Source: Terriglobia bacterium (GTDB lineage Bacteria > Acidobacteriota > Terriglobia > Terriglobales > Acidobacteriaceae). Taken from it: DNA of 63,201 bases. The position numbers and the translations under genes are program-made. Shown in pieces: positions 56,336 through 63,201 of this stretch; within the stretch, counting starts at the first letter, position 1, and each line of letters starts with the position of its first letter. The stretch is from positions 1 through 63,201 of the forward strand of contig JAIQGL010000035.1 in the NCBI GenBank assembly GCA_020072585.1, written 5' to 3'. Below the pieces are notes generated by a model. The model did no database searches and had not been told where the DNA came from. It saw only the letters and a program-made list of their open reading frames with translations.

Positions 56336-58273
56336 GTGGCAACCGTAAGTGGTCTTGAATCTTTTCAATTTCAAGCTGAGACCAAACAGCTTCTTCATCT
56401 GATGATTCATTCTCTCTATACGCAAAGAGAGATATTTCTGCGGGAGCTGATTTCCAATGCGTCTGATGCGTTGGACAAGTTGCGCTTTGAAGCGTTGACG
56501 AATCCCGAGATGGTGGAAAATGACCACAAATATGAGATCAGGTTAAAGCCGGACCTTGCGAACAGAACGCTGACGATCAGCGATACCGGCATTGGAATGA
56601 GCCGCCAGGAGCTGATTGACCACATCGGGACGATTGCGCGGTCCGGGACAAGGGAGATGCGGAAGCGCATACAGGAGTCGCAGTCCGCGGAAGCCTTTGC
56701 CGACCTGATAGGACAATTTGGCGTTGGCTTCTATTCCGCATTCATGGTGGCGGACAAGGTCACGATCATTACCCGCCGTGCAGGCGAAACCAGCGCTACG
56801 CAGTGGGAGTCTGCCGGTGATGGCAGTTATACGCTGGCGGAAGCGGAGCGGTCAGGCTGCGGGACAGACATTACTCTTCATCTAAAACAGCCGGATGAGG
56901 AAAATGGGATTGAAGACTATACCGACCGCTGGAAGCTCTCAATGGTGGTGCACAAGTATTCGGACTTCATTCCTTTTCCGATTATCTATGAAGGACCGGC
57001 GCAGGAACCTGGCGAGCCGGAGACAAAAGAAATAAAGATCGAAACCAAGACCCTGAACTCCATGAAGCCGCTGTGGACGCGCAAGCGGTCAGAGGTCAGC
57101 GACAGCGATTACAACGATTTCTACAAGCACCTTTCCAATGACTGGACTGAACCGCTCAAGGTGTTGCCGCTCAAAGCCGAGGGAACGTTTGAGCTGGACG
57201 CGCTGCTTTTTATTCCTTCGCAAGCGCCTTACGATCTTTTTTATCACGGCAGCGACTTTGGCCTGAGGCTCTATGCCAAACGCGTGATGGTGATGGAAAA
57301 GTGCGAAGACCTGCTGCCCCGCTATCTGCGCTTTGTGAAAGGAGTGGTTGATTCCAGCGACTTGCCTCTGAACATTTCCCGCCAGAGGCTGCAGCAGGAC
57401 AGGCACATCACTCAGATTCGCAAATGGCTGGTCCGCAAGCTGCTGGACGTTCTGGCGGAGATGCAAGAGAAGGAGAAAGAAAAATATCTTAAGTTCTGGG
57501 ATGCGTTCGGAAGGGCCCTGAAAGAAGGGGTCGGCACGGAATATGAACACAAGGACAAACTGCTGCCGCTGCTGCTCTTTGAATCGTCGCATGACCCCAA
57601 AGAGTTGACGACCCTGAAAAGTTATGTGGAGAGGATGAAAGCTGAGCAAACCGACATCCTGTACCTGACGGGCGAGTCGCGCAAGGTGCTGGAAAATTCT
57701 CCGCATCTGGAAGGGGTGCGGCAGAAGGGCTATGAAGTGCTGTACCTGAGCGATCCGGTGGATGAGCTGGTCGTACAACATCTTCATGAATTTGAAGGCA
57801 AGCGATTGAAGTCGGTCACCAAGGGAAGAGTTGATCTGGGGACCGAAGAAGAGAAGAAGCAGCAGGAAGAGCAGGTCAAAAAGAAAGAAGAAGAATATGC
57901 GGAGTTTCTGAAGGCCAGCCAGAAAAAGCTGGATGAATATGTCAAACAGATCCGCGTGTCAACGCGCCTGGTGGATTCGCCCGCATGCCTGGTGACGGAA
58001 GAGCATGAGTACAGTCCGCAGCTGGAGCGCCTGTTGCAAAAAGGAAAAGGCGGCGGACCGAAACAGCGCCGCATTATGGAGCTTAACCCTGATCATCCGA
58101 TCATCAAGGGGTTATATGAACGCTTTAAAGCGAATCATGAAGATGCGGTGCTGGGCGACTCCATTGAGCTTTTGTTCGAGCTGGCGCTGGTGGCGGAAGG
58201 ATCAGAGATCGCCGACCCGGTCCGGTTGAACCGGCTTACCCTGGATTTGCTGAAGAAGAGCGTGCAAGGCTAA
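56336..58273 (+). CDS. htpG: Chaperone HtpG (bacterial Hsp90)
   Basis: 645 residues, normal family length. The GHKL ATPase motifs are ELISNASDALDKLRFEA (about 33-49), DTGIGMS and GQFGVGFYSAFMVAD. The middle domain carries LPLNISRQRLQQD (catalytic Arg region) and the C-terminal dimerisation domain follows a lysine/glutamate-rich linker (about 500-530). It starts at GTG with AGGAGA five bases upstream, inside the hairpin described above. It folds and stabilises client proteins in the cytoplasm during stress. Confidence 0.97.
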   Translation: MATVSGLESFQFQAETKQLLHLMIHSLYTQREIFLRELISNASDALDKLRFEALTNPEMVENDHKYEIRLKPDLANRTLTISDTGIGMSRQELIDHIGTIARSGTREMRKRIQESQSAEAFADLIGQFGVGFYSAFMVADKVTIITRRAGETSATQWESAGDGSYTLAEAERSGCGTDITLHLKQPDEENGIEDYTDRWKLSMVVHKYSDFIPFPIIYEGPAQEPGEPETKEIKIETKTLNSMKPLWTRKRSEVSDSDYNDFYKHLSNDWTEPLKVLPLKAEGTFELDALLFIPSQAPYDLFYHGSDFGLRLYAKRVMVMEKCEDLLPRYLRFVKGVVDSSDLPLNISRQRLQQDRHITQIRKWLVRKLLDVLAEMQEKEKEKYLKFWDAFGRALKEGVGTEYEHKDKLLPLLLFESSHDPKELTTLKSYVERMKAEQTDILYLTGESRKVLENSPHLEGVRQKGYEVLYLSDPVDELVVQHLHEFEGKRLKSVTKGRVDLGTEEEKKQQEEQVKKKEEEYAEFLKASQKKLDEYVKQIRVSTRLVDSPACLVTEEHEYSPQLERLLQKGKGGGPKQRRIMELNPDHPIIKGLYERFKANHEDAVLGDSIELLFELALVAEGSEIADPVRLNRLTLDLLKKSVQG

Positions 58274-58327
58274 GTGCCTGCAATGCCGCCTATGTTTTGA
58301 CGATCAATTTCATATGGAGGAACTGCA

Positions 58328-58546
58328 ATGGCTGACGAGAGAGAAGATAAAACTATCTACAAGGTCGTGGTAAACCATGAAGAGCAGTACTCTATCTGGC
58401 CTGCCCATAAGGAAAATGCTCTGGGCTGGAAAGATGCGGGCAAGTCCGGCCCAAAGGAAGAGTGTCTGGCTTACATAAAAGAGGTGTGGACGGACATGCG
58501 TCCGCTGAGCCTGCGAAAAAAGATGCAGGAACAGGGATTGGCCTAG
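58328..58546 (+). CDS. MbtH-like NRPS accessory protein
   Basis: 72 residues. The MbtH signature is clear: [10 protein letters not shown] (family NxExQYSLWP), GW after a short gap, [18 protein letters not shown] (family CLxYVexxWTDMRPxSL). MbtH-like proteins bind A domains and enable their folding or activity. It lies 54 bp after htpG, behind GGAGG, and about 37 kb from the second NRPS gene; no NRPS gene is adjacent. It may serve the NRPS cluster of this window in trans, or another one. Confidence 0.93.
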   Translation: MADEREDKTIYKVVVNHEEQYSIWPAHKENALGWKDAGKSGPKEECLAYIKEVWTDMRPLSLRKKMQEQGLA

Positions 58547-58610
58547 GGCAGAGGCTGCGCGCGATTCGGTATGATGTAAAGCAGCCGGGCGATTGCGCAC
58601 GGCCTTTGCC

Positions 58611-60005
58611 ATGAAGTTAAATCTTGCATTTTTTGGGATCGTGCTCCTTGGAGCCAGTGGTGTGGCGCGGGCCCAGACTCCGCCGACCGGTACGGTCCAG
58701 CCTTCCGTCGCCGTGAAGGCAGATCCCTCAAACAGCTACGCTCTTTATGTCCCTTCGGCGTATTCTCCGGCCAAGCGCTGGCCACTGTTGCTGCTATTTG
58801 ATCCGTTCGCGCGCGGAGAAGTTTCAGTCAAGCTCTTTCATGAAGCGGCGGAGAAGTATGGATACATTGTTGTAGGCAGCAACAACTCCCGCAATTTTCA
58901 GGATCCTTCAGAGGCCATCCGGCTGCTCTGGGCGGACGTGAAGGAGCGTTATGCGATCGATCCGCGCCGCATCTACACGGCGGGACTCTCCGGTGGAGCG
59001 CGCGTAGCGTCGTCCGTGGCGCTGGCATGTAAGGGCTGCGTTGCCGCGGTGATCGCCAACGGCGCAGGCCTGCCGCAGGGTGCTACTCTTCCGGGGCCTG
59101 AAGCTGCTGACTGGTTTCTGGTGGCCGGCACCACGGACTTCAATTATCCCGAATTGCTGCATCTGAAAGAGGCGCTGGACGCGCGCAACGTGGCCAGCAG
59201 GTTTGTGGTGTATGACGGCCCGCATAACTGGATGCCGAAGGAGTTTGCCGAGCGCGCGCTGGCCTGGCTCCAGTTGCGGGCGATGGTGAAGGGCCTGGCG
59301 CCGGTGGACAAGGAGTTCATCGGCAGCCAATATGCCATCCGGCTGGCGGAAGCACAGGCAGCGCAGAAGAGTGGCGATATTCTGGCGGCGGTGCGCGGCT
59401 ATCGTGAGATCGCGCAGGACTTCAACAAGTTTCACGAGGTAAGAGAGCAGGAGACATTGGCCAAGTCTCTGGGTGAATCAGAGGAGTTTCGCAAAGCCAG
59501 GAAGAACGAAAAGGCAGCTCTGGAGCTGCAAGATGAGGTGGCCAGGAAGATCGGCAATTTCCTGGCGGGCATGAGGGAGCGGTCAGACGCCTTCACGGCG
59601 TTTGCCGCCCAGATGCAGTCGGCGGTCAATGATGTGTATCGCGCCGAGAAAGAGAGCGCGAGTCCCGCGCGCAAGCAGGCCATTGAGCGCGGACTGGCTT
59701 CAGCTTTTTCTTATGCCGCGGAGAGCGGCCAGCAGGCAATGCTCAAGAAGGACTATCTTTCCGCCAAAGACATGTTCCAGGCGGGGGAGACCATTTTGCC
59801 GGACAGTGCCTGGGCCAGTTATCTGCTGGCGACGGCGCATGCACAACTGGGCGAGAAAAAGCAGGCAATCCAAGAGTTGAAAAAGGCCGTGGAGAAGGGA
59901 ATGACGAATCCCAAATCGCTGGAAGACAGCGCGTTTGACCGGATCAGGGACGATGAGGGGTTCAGGCAGCTTGCGGCAAAGATTGCTGCCTCGCCCAAGA
60001 GCTGA
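58611..60005 (+). CDS. Secreted alpha/beta-hydrolase (PHB-depolymerase/esterase type) with C-terminal TPR region
   Basis: 464 residues. The ATG at 58611 starts a signal peptide (LAFFGIVLLGASGVARAQ). The hydrolase domain has the nucleophile motif GLSGGAR and the catalytic histidine region DGPHNWMP, as in feruloyl-esterase or PHB-depolymerase-like enzymes. From about 250 to the end the protein is helical with TPR-like units (GQQAMLKKDYLSAKDMFQAG). It probably acts on esters outside the cytoplasm. The 3' end is followed by a strong hairpin. Confidence 0.85.
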   Translation: MKLNLAFFGIVLLGASGVARAQTPPTGTVQPSVAVKADPSNSYALYVPSAYSPAKRWPLLLLFDPFARGEVSVKLFHEAAEKYGYIVVGSNNSRNFQDPSEAIRLLWADVKERYAIDPRRIYTAGLSGGARVASSVALACKGCVAAVIANGAGLPQGATLPGPEAADWFLVAGTTDFNYPELLHLKEALDARNVASRFVVYDGPHNWMPKEFAERALAWLQLRAMVKGLAPVDKEFIGSQYAIRLAEAQAAQKSGDILAAVRGYREIAQDFNKFHEVREQETLAKSLGESEEFRKARKNEKAALELQDEVARKIGNFLAGMRERSDAFTAFAAQMQSAVNDVYRAEKESASPARKQAIERGLASAFSYAAESGQQAMLKKDYLSAKDMFQAGETILPDSAWASYLLATAHAQLGEKKQAIQELKKAVEKGMTNPKSLEDSAFDRIRDDEGFRQLAAKIAASPKS

Positions 60006-60009
60006 GGAA

Positions 60010-60032
60010 AAGGCTGGCTCGCGGCCAGCCTT
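60010..60032. terminator. Bidirectional hairpin between convergent genes
   Basis: AAGGCTGGC and GCCAGCCTT make a perfect 9-bp stem with a TCGCG loop, immediately after the esterase stop (plus) and 12 bp beyond the stop of the minus-strand gene at 60044. It is probably a shared terminator, although no long T run follows. Confidence 0.7.
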
Positions 60033-60043
60033 GCTGATTGCGA

Positions 60044-60397
60044 TCAGGAGCGAGGAGGCTTGCGATCAGGTTTTTCAGGGGAAGCGCCGAAACGCCCGGC
60101 TTCCAGCTCTTCGCGTTCGGCCAGGAGCCGCAGAAGGTCCCGGTTGGCTAGGGCGCGGAGAGCTTCCGTGCGGTTGCGGTAGATGTTGAGAAAACCGGAA
60201 GGGAAGGCGCGCGGCGCGTGCAGGCGGTCTTTGCTTTCAAGACGGTCCAGAGCGGCCAGGGCAACGCCGTATCCGCGGTTGAGATGGCGGAGGGCTTCAA
60301 AGTAATCGGCTTTCAGTTGATGTCTGGGGCTGGGGTGCTCAGGTTTGGGTTGAGGTTGCGCGGGTGGATTGGAGCGTATAGCGTTATGGTCAGCCAT
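60044..60397 (-). CDS. Small basic protein of unknown function
   Basis: 117 residues. A Pro-rich N-terminus precedes a helical, Leu/Arg-rich centre (LKADYFEALRHLNRGYGVALAAL; ALANRDLLRLLAEREELE). I do not recognise it. The start is well supported by AAGGAGG eight bases upstream. It follows the HTH gene by 69 bp on the same strand, so the two probably form a transcript. Confidence 0.7.
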   Translation of the reverse strand: MADHNAIRSNPPAQPQPKPEHPSPRHQLKADYFEALRHLNRGYGVALAALDRLESKDRLHAPRAFPSGFLNIYRNRTEALRALANRDLLRLLAEREELEAGRFGASPEKPDRKPPRS

Positions 60398-60466
60398 CAG
60401 TTGCCTCCTTTTTAGGCAGGTGTTGGTTAGGGCGCGTTCGGTGTTGATAGCACCGGACGTTGCCCG

Positions 60467-60751
60467 TTACGGTTTAGGGTTTCTTCTTTTTGGTTTTACG
60501 GGGCACGGCCTTTTGGGCTGTGTCTTTTCCTTTTCACGGAGTTTGGAGTAACGGGTTTTCCTACCGTTGGCGATTTTAGGCAGGAGTTGGCGGACGTGTT
60601 CGATTTCGGCTTCAGTCCACCCATGAAGTTTGTGGGAGCCAACGTCGAGCACGGTTGGCGTTGGGACTTTTCCATCAGCGATGTAGTGAGCAAGCGTTGT
60701 GAAATGTATGCCCAACCGTTTGGCGGCCTCGCGGGTAGAGACGACTTTCAT
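60467..60751 (-). CDS. Small excisionase/MerR-type HTH protein
   Basis: 94 residues from the ATG at 60751. The N-terminal helix-turn-helix (VVSTREAAKRLGIHFTTLAHYIADGKVPTP) matches HTH_17/excisionase-like DNA-binding domains; the tail is very basic (KREKTQPKRPCPVKPKRR-like) and could contact DNA or RNA. A longer frame begins at a TTG at 60790, but that TTG forms part of TTGACA of a likely promoter, so the shorter form is preferred. Two near-identical 14-mers upstream may be its binding sites. Confidence 0.72.
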   Translation of the reverse strand: MKVVSTREAAKRLGIHFTTLAHYIADGKVPTPTVLDVGSHKLHGWTEAEIEHVRQLLPKIANGRKTRYSKLREKEKTQPKRPCPVKPKRRNPKP

Positions 60752-60761
60752 TTCAGTACGA

Positions 60762-60790
60762 TGTATATGGTAGATAGGGGGCGTTGTCAA
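60762..60790 (-). promoter_or_regulatory. Candidate promoter of the HTH gene
   Basis: On the minus strand TTGACA (60790-60785) is separated by exactly 17 bases from TATACA (60767-60762). Transcription would begin close to the ATG at 60751, giving a very short leader. The match is good for a housekeeping sigma factor but not proof. Confidence 0.4.
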
Positions 60791-60816
60791 GCGATTTGGG
60801 ACGAAACGAATAAAGT

Positions 60817-60851
60817 AAAGTGAGCGCTTAAGTTTTTAAAGTGCGCGCTTA
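60817..60851. repeat. Direct repeat, operator-like
   Basis: AAAGTGAGCGCTTA (60817-60830) and AAAGTGCGCGCTTA (60838-60851) differ at one base and are spaced 21 bp start to start, two helical turns. They sit in the divergent gap between the HTH gene and the HEPN-like gene. They are probably binding sites of a regulator, perhaps the HTH protein itself. Confidence 0.55.
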
Positions 60852-60953
60852 TCACGCCTAAACAGCGGGCATGAGGTGTCGGCATTGTAAGTTTACTTCT
60901 TGTACTATGCACCACTATTCTTTCACCTGAATACAGAGAATATAATTTTCTTC

Positions 60954-61382
60954 ATGGCCTATATCTGGACCTTCACTCTATTGGACGATGCGTACTTCTT
61001 TCTCAACAGGGCGAAGTCCATGACTGATACCCCATCGGCCAAAAGGGGAAAAGGGCGATTCATTCGGTCTTCAGTGCTCTTTAGTTGGCAGGCATTGGAG
61101 GAGGCAACGAAATCTCGGCTAAAGCATTTGTCCCCGGCGACCATGCCAAAAAAGTTTTCCGAAAAGTTGAAACTTGCCCTGACGCTTCAGGGCACTTTAC
61201 AGGCTTTTAGGGAGGCAGATTTTTATCGACACTATAAGTTGCGTAATGACATTATTCACGTGAACCACAATGCGCCTGATCCGGCATTTAGCGATGCTGA
61301 GGAGATGTTTAATTACTGCAAAGATATGCTGCAAGGCCTACATCCAAGAGACGAGATATTAGTCACAATTGATCCTATCTAA
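60954..61382 (+). CDS. HEPN-like small protein
   Basis: 142 residues from ATG 60954. It is all-helical by eye, with RSSVLFSWQALEEATKSRL in the middle and RNDIIH (Arg97 to His102) near the end; R-x4-H is the active motif of HEPN ribonucleases. Many HEPN-domain proteins are toxins or defence RNases, but others are simple binding modules. No MNT-type antitoxin is adjacent. The start is weak (no clear ribosome binding site), and base composition is more AT-rich than the genes around, suggesting acquired DNA. Confidence 0.6.
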   Translation: MAYIWTFTLLDDAYFFLNRAKSMTDTPSAKRGKGRFIRSSVLFSWQALEEATKSRLKHLSPATMPKKFSEKLKLALTLQGTLQAFREADFYRHYKLRNDIIHVNHNAPDPAFSDAEEMFNYCKDMLQGLHPRDEILVTIDPI

Positions 61383-61462
61383 GAATCAAAAGCGCTTCGC
61401 TACGCTACGCGCGGGCCTGCGGCGCAAGGAAGGGATTTGTTTGATCACTTACCCAGCACTAA

Positions 61463-61490
61463 CCCCTCAGCGCGCGTGCGCGCCTCGGGG
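61463..61490. repeat. GC-rich hairpin left of the insertion element
   Basis: CCCC...GGGG with an inner GCGCG/CGCGC stem forms an imperfect palindrome just outside the left end of the IS110-type element. It may be the palindromic or REP-like target into which the element inserted, or a terminator of the HEPN-like gene. Confidence 0.5.
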
Positions 61491-61503
61491 ACGTGCTGAT
61501 TCC

Positions 61504-61517
61504 ATGAGGAAGTCGGC
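61504..61517 (+). repeat. Left subterminal inverted repeat of the IS element
   Basis: ATGAGGAAGTCGGC, a perfect 14-bp match in inverse orientation to 62874-62887. Its inner part also pairs with GAGCCGAC directly before the transposase start. Confidence 0.85.
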
Positions 61518-61578
61518 TCAATCACCCGAGTAGACTTAGGTTGCTTAAAGACCAAGGGCTCGGGAAGAAGGAGCCGAC
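61512..61578 (+). promoter_or_regulatory. Two-stage hairpin abutting the transposase start
   Basis: GTCGGCTC (61512-61519) pairs with GAGCCGAC (61571-61578), and inside it CCCGAG (61525-61530) pairs with CTCGGG (61559-61564), leaving a 28-nt loop. The ribosome binding site AAGAAGGAG lies in the right internal loop and lower stem, and the ATG follows at once. It could damp read-through translation of the transposase or be part of a structured RNA. Confidence 0.6.
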
Positions 61579-62613
61579 ATGTGGATTATAGGCTGTGATT
61601 ATCATCCCAGTTTTCAGCAAATTGCTTTTGTGGACCAGGCAACGGGTGAGTATGACAACCGGCGACTGGAGCACAAAGGCGGAGAGGCTGAGCGGTTTTA
61701 TCGAAATTTGGCCGGCCAGCAGGTACGAGTGGGAGTAGAGGCCACGGGGAGCCTGCGTTGGTTCGAACGTTTGTTGCAGGAGTTGGGAATCGAGATGTGG
61801 GTGGGCGATCCGGTGAAAGTACGTGCGGCAGCAGCAAAAAAAGCCAAGACCGACAAACAGGATGCGGCACTGTTGCTGCGTTTGTTATTGGAAAACCGGT
61901 TCCCACGGATCTGGATACCGACGGTGGAGCAGCGTGATGCCCGACAGTTAGTGCTGCATCGACACCGCCTGGTACAGACCCGAACCCGGGCCAAGAACCA
62001 GTTGCATGCCATTGCGGCCAACGAAGGGCTGCATCCCAAACGGCGTGTCTGGAGCCAGGCCGGACAAGCCGAACTGATGGCCTTGCCCCTGTCACCTTGG
62101 GCCAATGTACGACGCCAGGACTGGCAAGAGCTGCTGGGCGAGTTGAGCCAGCGGATCAAACCGTTAGACGTCGCGTTGCAGCAACAAGCCAAACAGCGGC
62201 CGGAGGTGCAGTTGCTGATGACGCATCCGGGCGTGGGACCGGTAGTAGCAATGGCTTTTGTGTTGACTCTGTGCGATCCCCGGCGGTTTGCTACCAGCAA
62301 GCAGGTAGCGGCCTATCTGGGACTGGTACCACTGGAAGAATCCAGCGGCAAAGGCCGGCAGAGGTTAGGCCACATCACCAAACAAGGCAACAGTCTGCTG
62401 CGTGGACTGCTGACCGAAGCTGCGCATATCGCAGCCAGGTATGACGAACCGTGGCGGCGTAAATACGTACGGCTGGCAATGAAGAAGAACCGTTCTATTG
62501 CCGCGGTAGCGATCGCACGCAGTCTGGCGGTGCGTTTGTGGTGGATGTGGAAGTTGGGACTCGACTATGGGCAGATGAAAGAGTCCCGTTCGCATGCAGA
62601 GCAGCTCGCTTAG
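61579..62613 (+). CDS. IS110-family DEDD transposase (IS1111 group)
   Basis: 344 residues, intact. The N-terminal RuvC-like DEDD domain shows Asp7 (GCDYH), Glu54 (VEATGS) and Asp92/Asp95 (TDKQDA). The C-terminal Tnp_20 domain holds the helix-hairpin region HPGVGPVVAMAF and the conserved serine Ser272 in KQGNSLLRGLL. IS110-family recombinases are guided by a structured non-coding RNA from the element. The full-length frame and preserved catalytic residues suggest the element is still active. Confidence 0.95.
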   Translation: MWIIGCDYHPSFQQIAFVDQATGEYDNRRLEHKGGEAERFYRNLAGQQVRVGVEATGSLRWFERLLQELGIEMWVGDPVKVRAAAAKKAKTDKQDAALLLRLLLENRFPRIWIPTVEQRDARQLVLHRHRLVQTRTRAKNQLHAIAANEGLHPKRRVWSQAGQAELMALPLSPWANVRRQDWQELLGELSQRIKPLDVALQQQAKQRPEVQLLMTHPGVGPVVAMAFVLTLCDPRRFATSKQVAAYLGLVPLEESSGKGRQRLGHITKQGNSLLRGLLTEAAHIAARYDEPWRRKYVRLAMKKNRSIAAVAIARSLAVRLWWMWKLGLDYGQMKESRSHAEQLA

Positions 62614-62639
62614 CCCAGTGGGGTGCAATTGATCCTCGA

Positions 62640-62873
62640 CGTGCTTGATTGGGCGCTCTGCCTCCCTTGCAAAGAGCAAAGGGAGTTTGGATAAGAGAAT
62701 CATGGTTCCAGTTATGGAATCGAATAGATGGCTGGTGGAACCAGAACAGTTCCATCGAACGATTACTTGAATGCGAGTCCTTGGTCGGACAGGCAAAAAA
62801 ACCTAAACCGCCTGGGGAAGAGAAAACCTTTCTTCACTCTCGCGCACTCGTGTTTCGTTTTACGCTTGACACC
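62640..62873 (+). ncRNA. Candidate guide (bridge/seek) RNA region of the IS element
   Basis: Non-coding right end between transposase and right repeat. Two hairpins are evident: CTCCCTTGC/GCAAAGGGAG (62662-62685, one bulge) and GGTTCCA/TGGAACC (62704-62742) enclosing a 25-nt loop. In IS1111-group elements the guide RNA is encoded downstream of the transposase, which is why this stretch is proposed. I cannot identify the donor- or target-binding loops. Confidence 0.35.
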
Positions 62874-62887
62874 GCCGACTTCCTCAT
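62874..62887 (-). repeat. Right subterminal inverted repeat of the IS element
   Basis: GCCGACTTCCTCAT, perfect inverse copy of the left repeat. The 180 bp beyond it, up to 63067, hold nothing I can name. Confidence 0.85.
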
Positions 62888-63102
62888 AGATGGGCTAACT
62901 TATGGCCGCGCCTAACGGCGCTTCACCCTTGCAGTGGATTGCATTATGGTTTTTGCGATCAGTGATGTTAGAGATTCCCCAGCAGGCTTCCGCGAGCAAT
63001 CATGCAGTCGCGAACGACAAAGAAAGACGTCTCAAGAGAACTCCCTGATGCTGTGTGGCAAATGGAGTGAACCCCTAAAATGAGACAGAAGAGAAACTCC
63101 CC

Positions 63103-63201
63103 ATGGAGCAGCGAATGGAACGTGGGAAGAGATACCGACGGTGGAGTTGGGAAGACAAGCGACGAGCTGTGGATCGGATGAAGAGTTGCAGCCCGCAGAA
63201 G
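63103..63201 (+). CDS. Start of a probable transposase, cut by the window edge
   Basis: An open frame of 33 codons runs off the right edge and reads MEQRMERGKRYRRWSWEDKR..., basic with RRWSWEDKRRAVDRM, like the N-terminal helix-turn-helix of IS3- or IS66-type OrfA proteins. Upstream, TGAACCCCTAAAATGAGACA at 63068-63087 begins with TGAAC and could be the element's left terminal repeat. The identification is tentative. Confidence 0.4.
   Translation, partial: MEQRMERGKRYRRWSWEDKRRAVDRMKSCSPQK

Larger units (their letters stand above)
61500..62891 (+). mobile_element. IS110-family element of IS1111 type (approximate ends)
   Basis: A single DEDD transposase is flanked by a 14-bp inverted repeat: ATGAGGAAGTCGGC at 61504-61517 and GCCGACTTCCTCAT at 62874-62887. 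Subterminal inverted repeats, a short left non-coding end (about 60 bp between repeat and gene) and a long right non-coding end (about 260 bp) are features of the IS1111 group; the true ends lie a few bases outside the repeats. No target duplication is expected for this family. Exact borders cannot be set from one copy. Confidence 0.75.

Noticed and set aside
58611-60005. The alpha/beta-hydrolase as the missing thioesterase of the NRPS line
   Set aside because: It has a signal peptide and a TPR tail and lies 37 kb away, so it should act outside the cytoplasm.
62649-62915. 88-codon open frame downstream of the transposase
   Set aside because: It lies in the non-coding right end of the IS element, crosses the inverted repeat and shows no protein-like features.
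62888-62930. attC-like core (GCCTAAC) to the right of the IS element, as expected if it had targeted an integron cassette site
   Set aside because: No complementary GTTAGGC partner, no cassette genes and no integrase were found, so an attC call is not supported.

Overview
The window looks like a chromosomal segment of a soil-type Acidobacteriota (Terriglobia-like) genome. The best clue is an 811-residue MacB/FtsX-type permease without its own ATPase (21751-24186), the 'ADOP' kind that is abundant in that phylum. Moderately GC-rich coding sequence, an hpnK-type hopanoid gene and several secreted proteins of unknown function fit, but the taxonomic call is an inference.

Region 1 (about 1-27.0 kb) is a hybrid NRPS-PKS gene cluster, cut at the left edge. 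Read in gene order the assembly line is: ...A(partial)-T / C-A-T (proline-like pocket) / C-A°-T (adenylation domain with its middle deleted) on the first NRPS; KS-AT-ACP on a PKS module without reductive domains; then C-A-T-E / C-A-T on a second NRPS. Between the PKS and the second NRPS sits a four-gene set (3-hydroxyacyl-CoA dehydrogenase, free ACP, acyl-CoA dehydrogenase, FkbH-type glyceryl transferase/phosphatase). This is the known route from 1,3-bisphosphoglycerate to hydroxymalonyl-ACP, here without the O-methyltransferase that would give methoxymalonyl-ACP. Downstream are an export-type permease, an unassigned Rossmann protein and, on the other strand, a CmlA-type diiron beta-hydroxylase whose six metal ligands all line up with CmlA. 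No thioesterase or reductase release domain and no phosphopantetheinyl transferase is visible. An MbtH-like gene lies about 37 kb from the NRPS genes, after htpG.

Region 2 (27.0-33.6 kb) is a minus-strand pair of unknown role: an endonuclease/exonuclease/phosphatase-family protein followed 9 bp later by a 1579-residue protein ending in about nine 32-33-residue helical repeats.

Region 3 (33.9-47.5 kb) is a metal/oxyanion stress block: arsR, a tripartite RND efflux operon, a DUF2892 membrane protein and a small secreted protein on the plus strand; then, convergently, a six-gene minus-strand operon pepE-ocd-chrB-DUF1259-YncE-chrA. A perfect 18-bp palindrome separates that operon from a divergent secreted phosphatase-fold gene whose P-loop arginine is missing.

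Region 4 (47.6-60.4 kb) is mostly housekeeping: tRNA-Val, a sensor kinase, an ECF sigma/anti-sigma pair, a TPR-aspartyl protease, a receiver protein, hpnK, a Dps, htpG with a fourU-like hairpin over its ribosome binding site, mbtH and a secreted esterase.

Region 5 (60.4-63.2 kb) is accessory DNA: a small HTH gene, an operator-like direct repeat, a HEPN-like protein, an IS110/IS1111-type element with 14-bp subterminal inverted repeats and a structured 3' non-coding end, and the start of what is probably a second transposase at the right edge.
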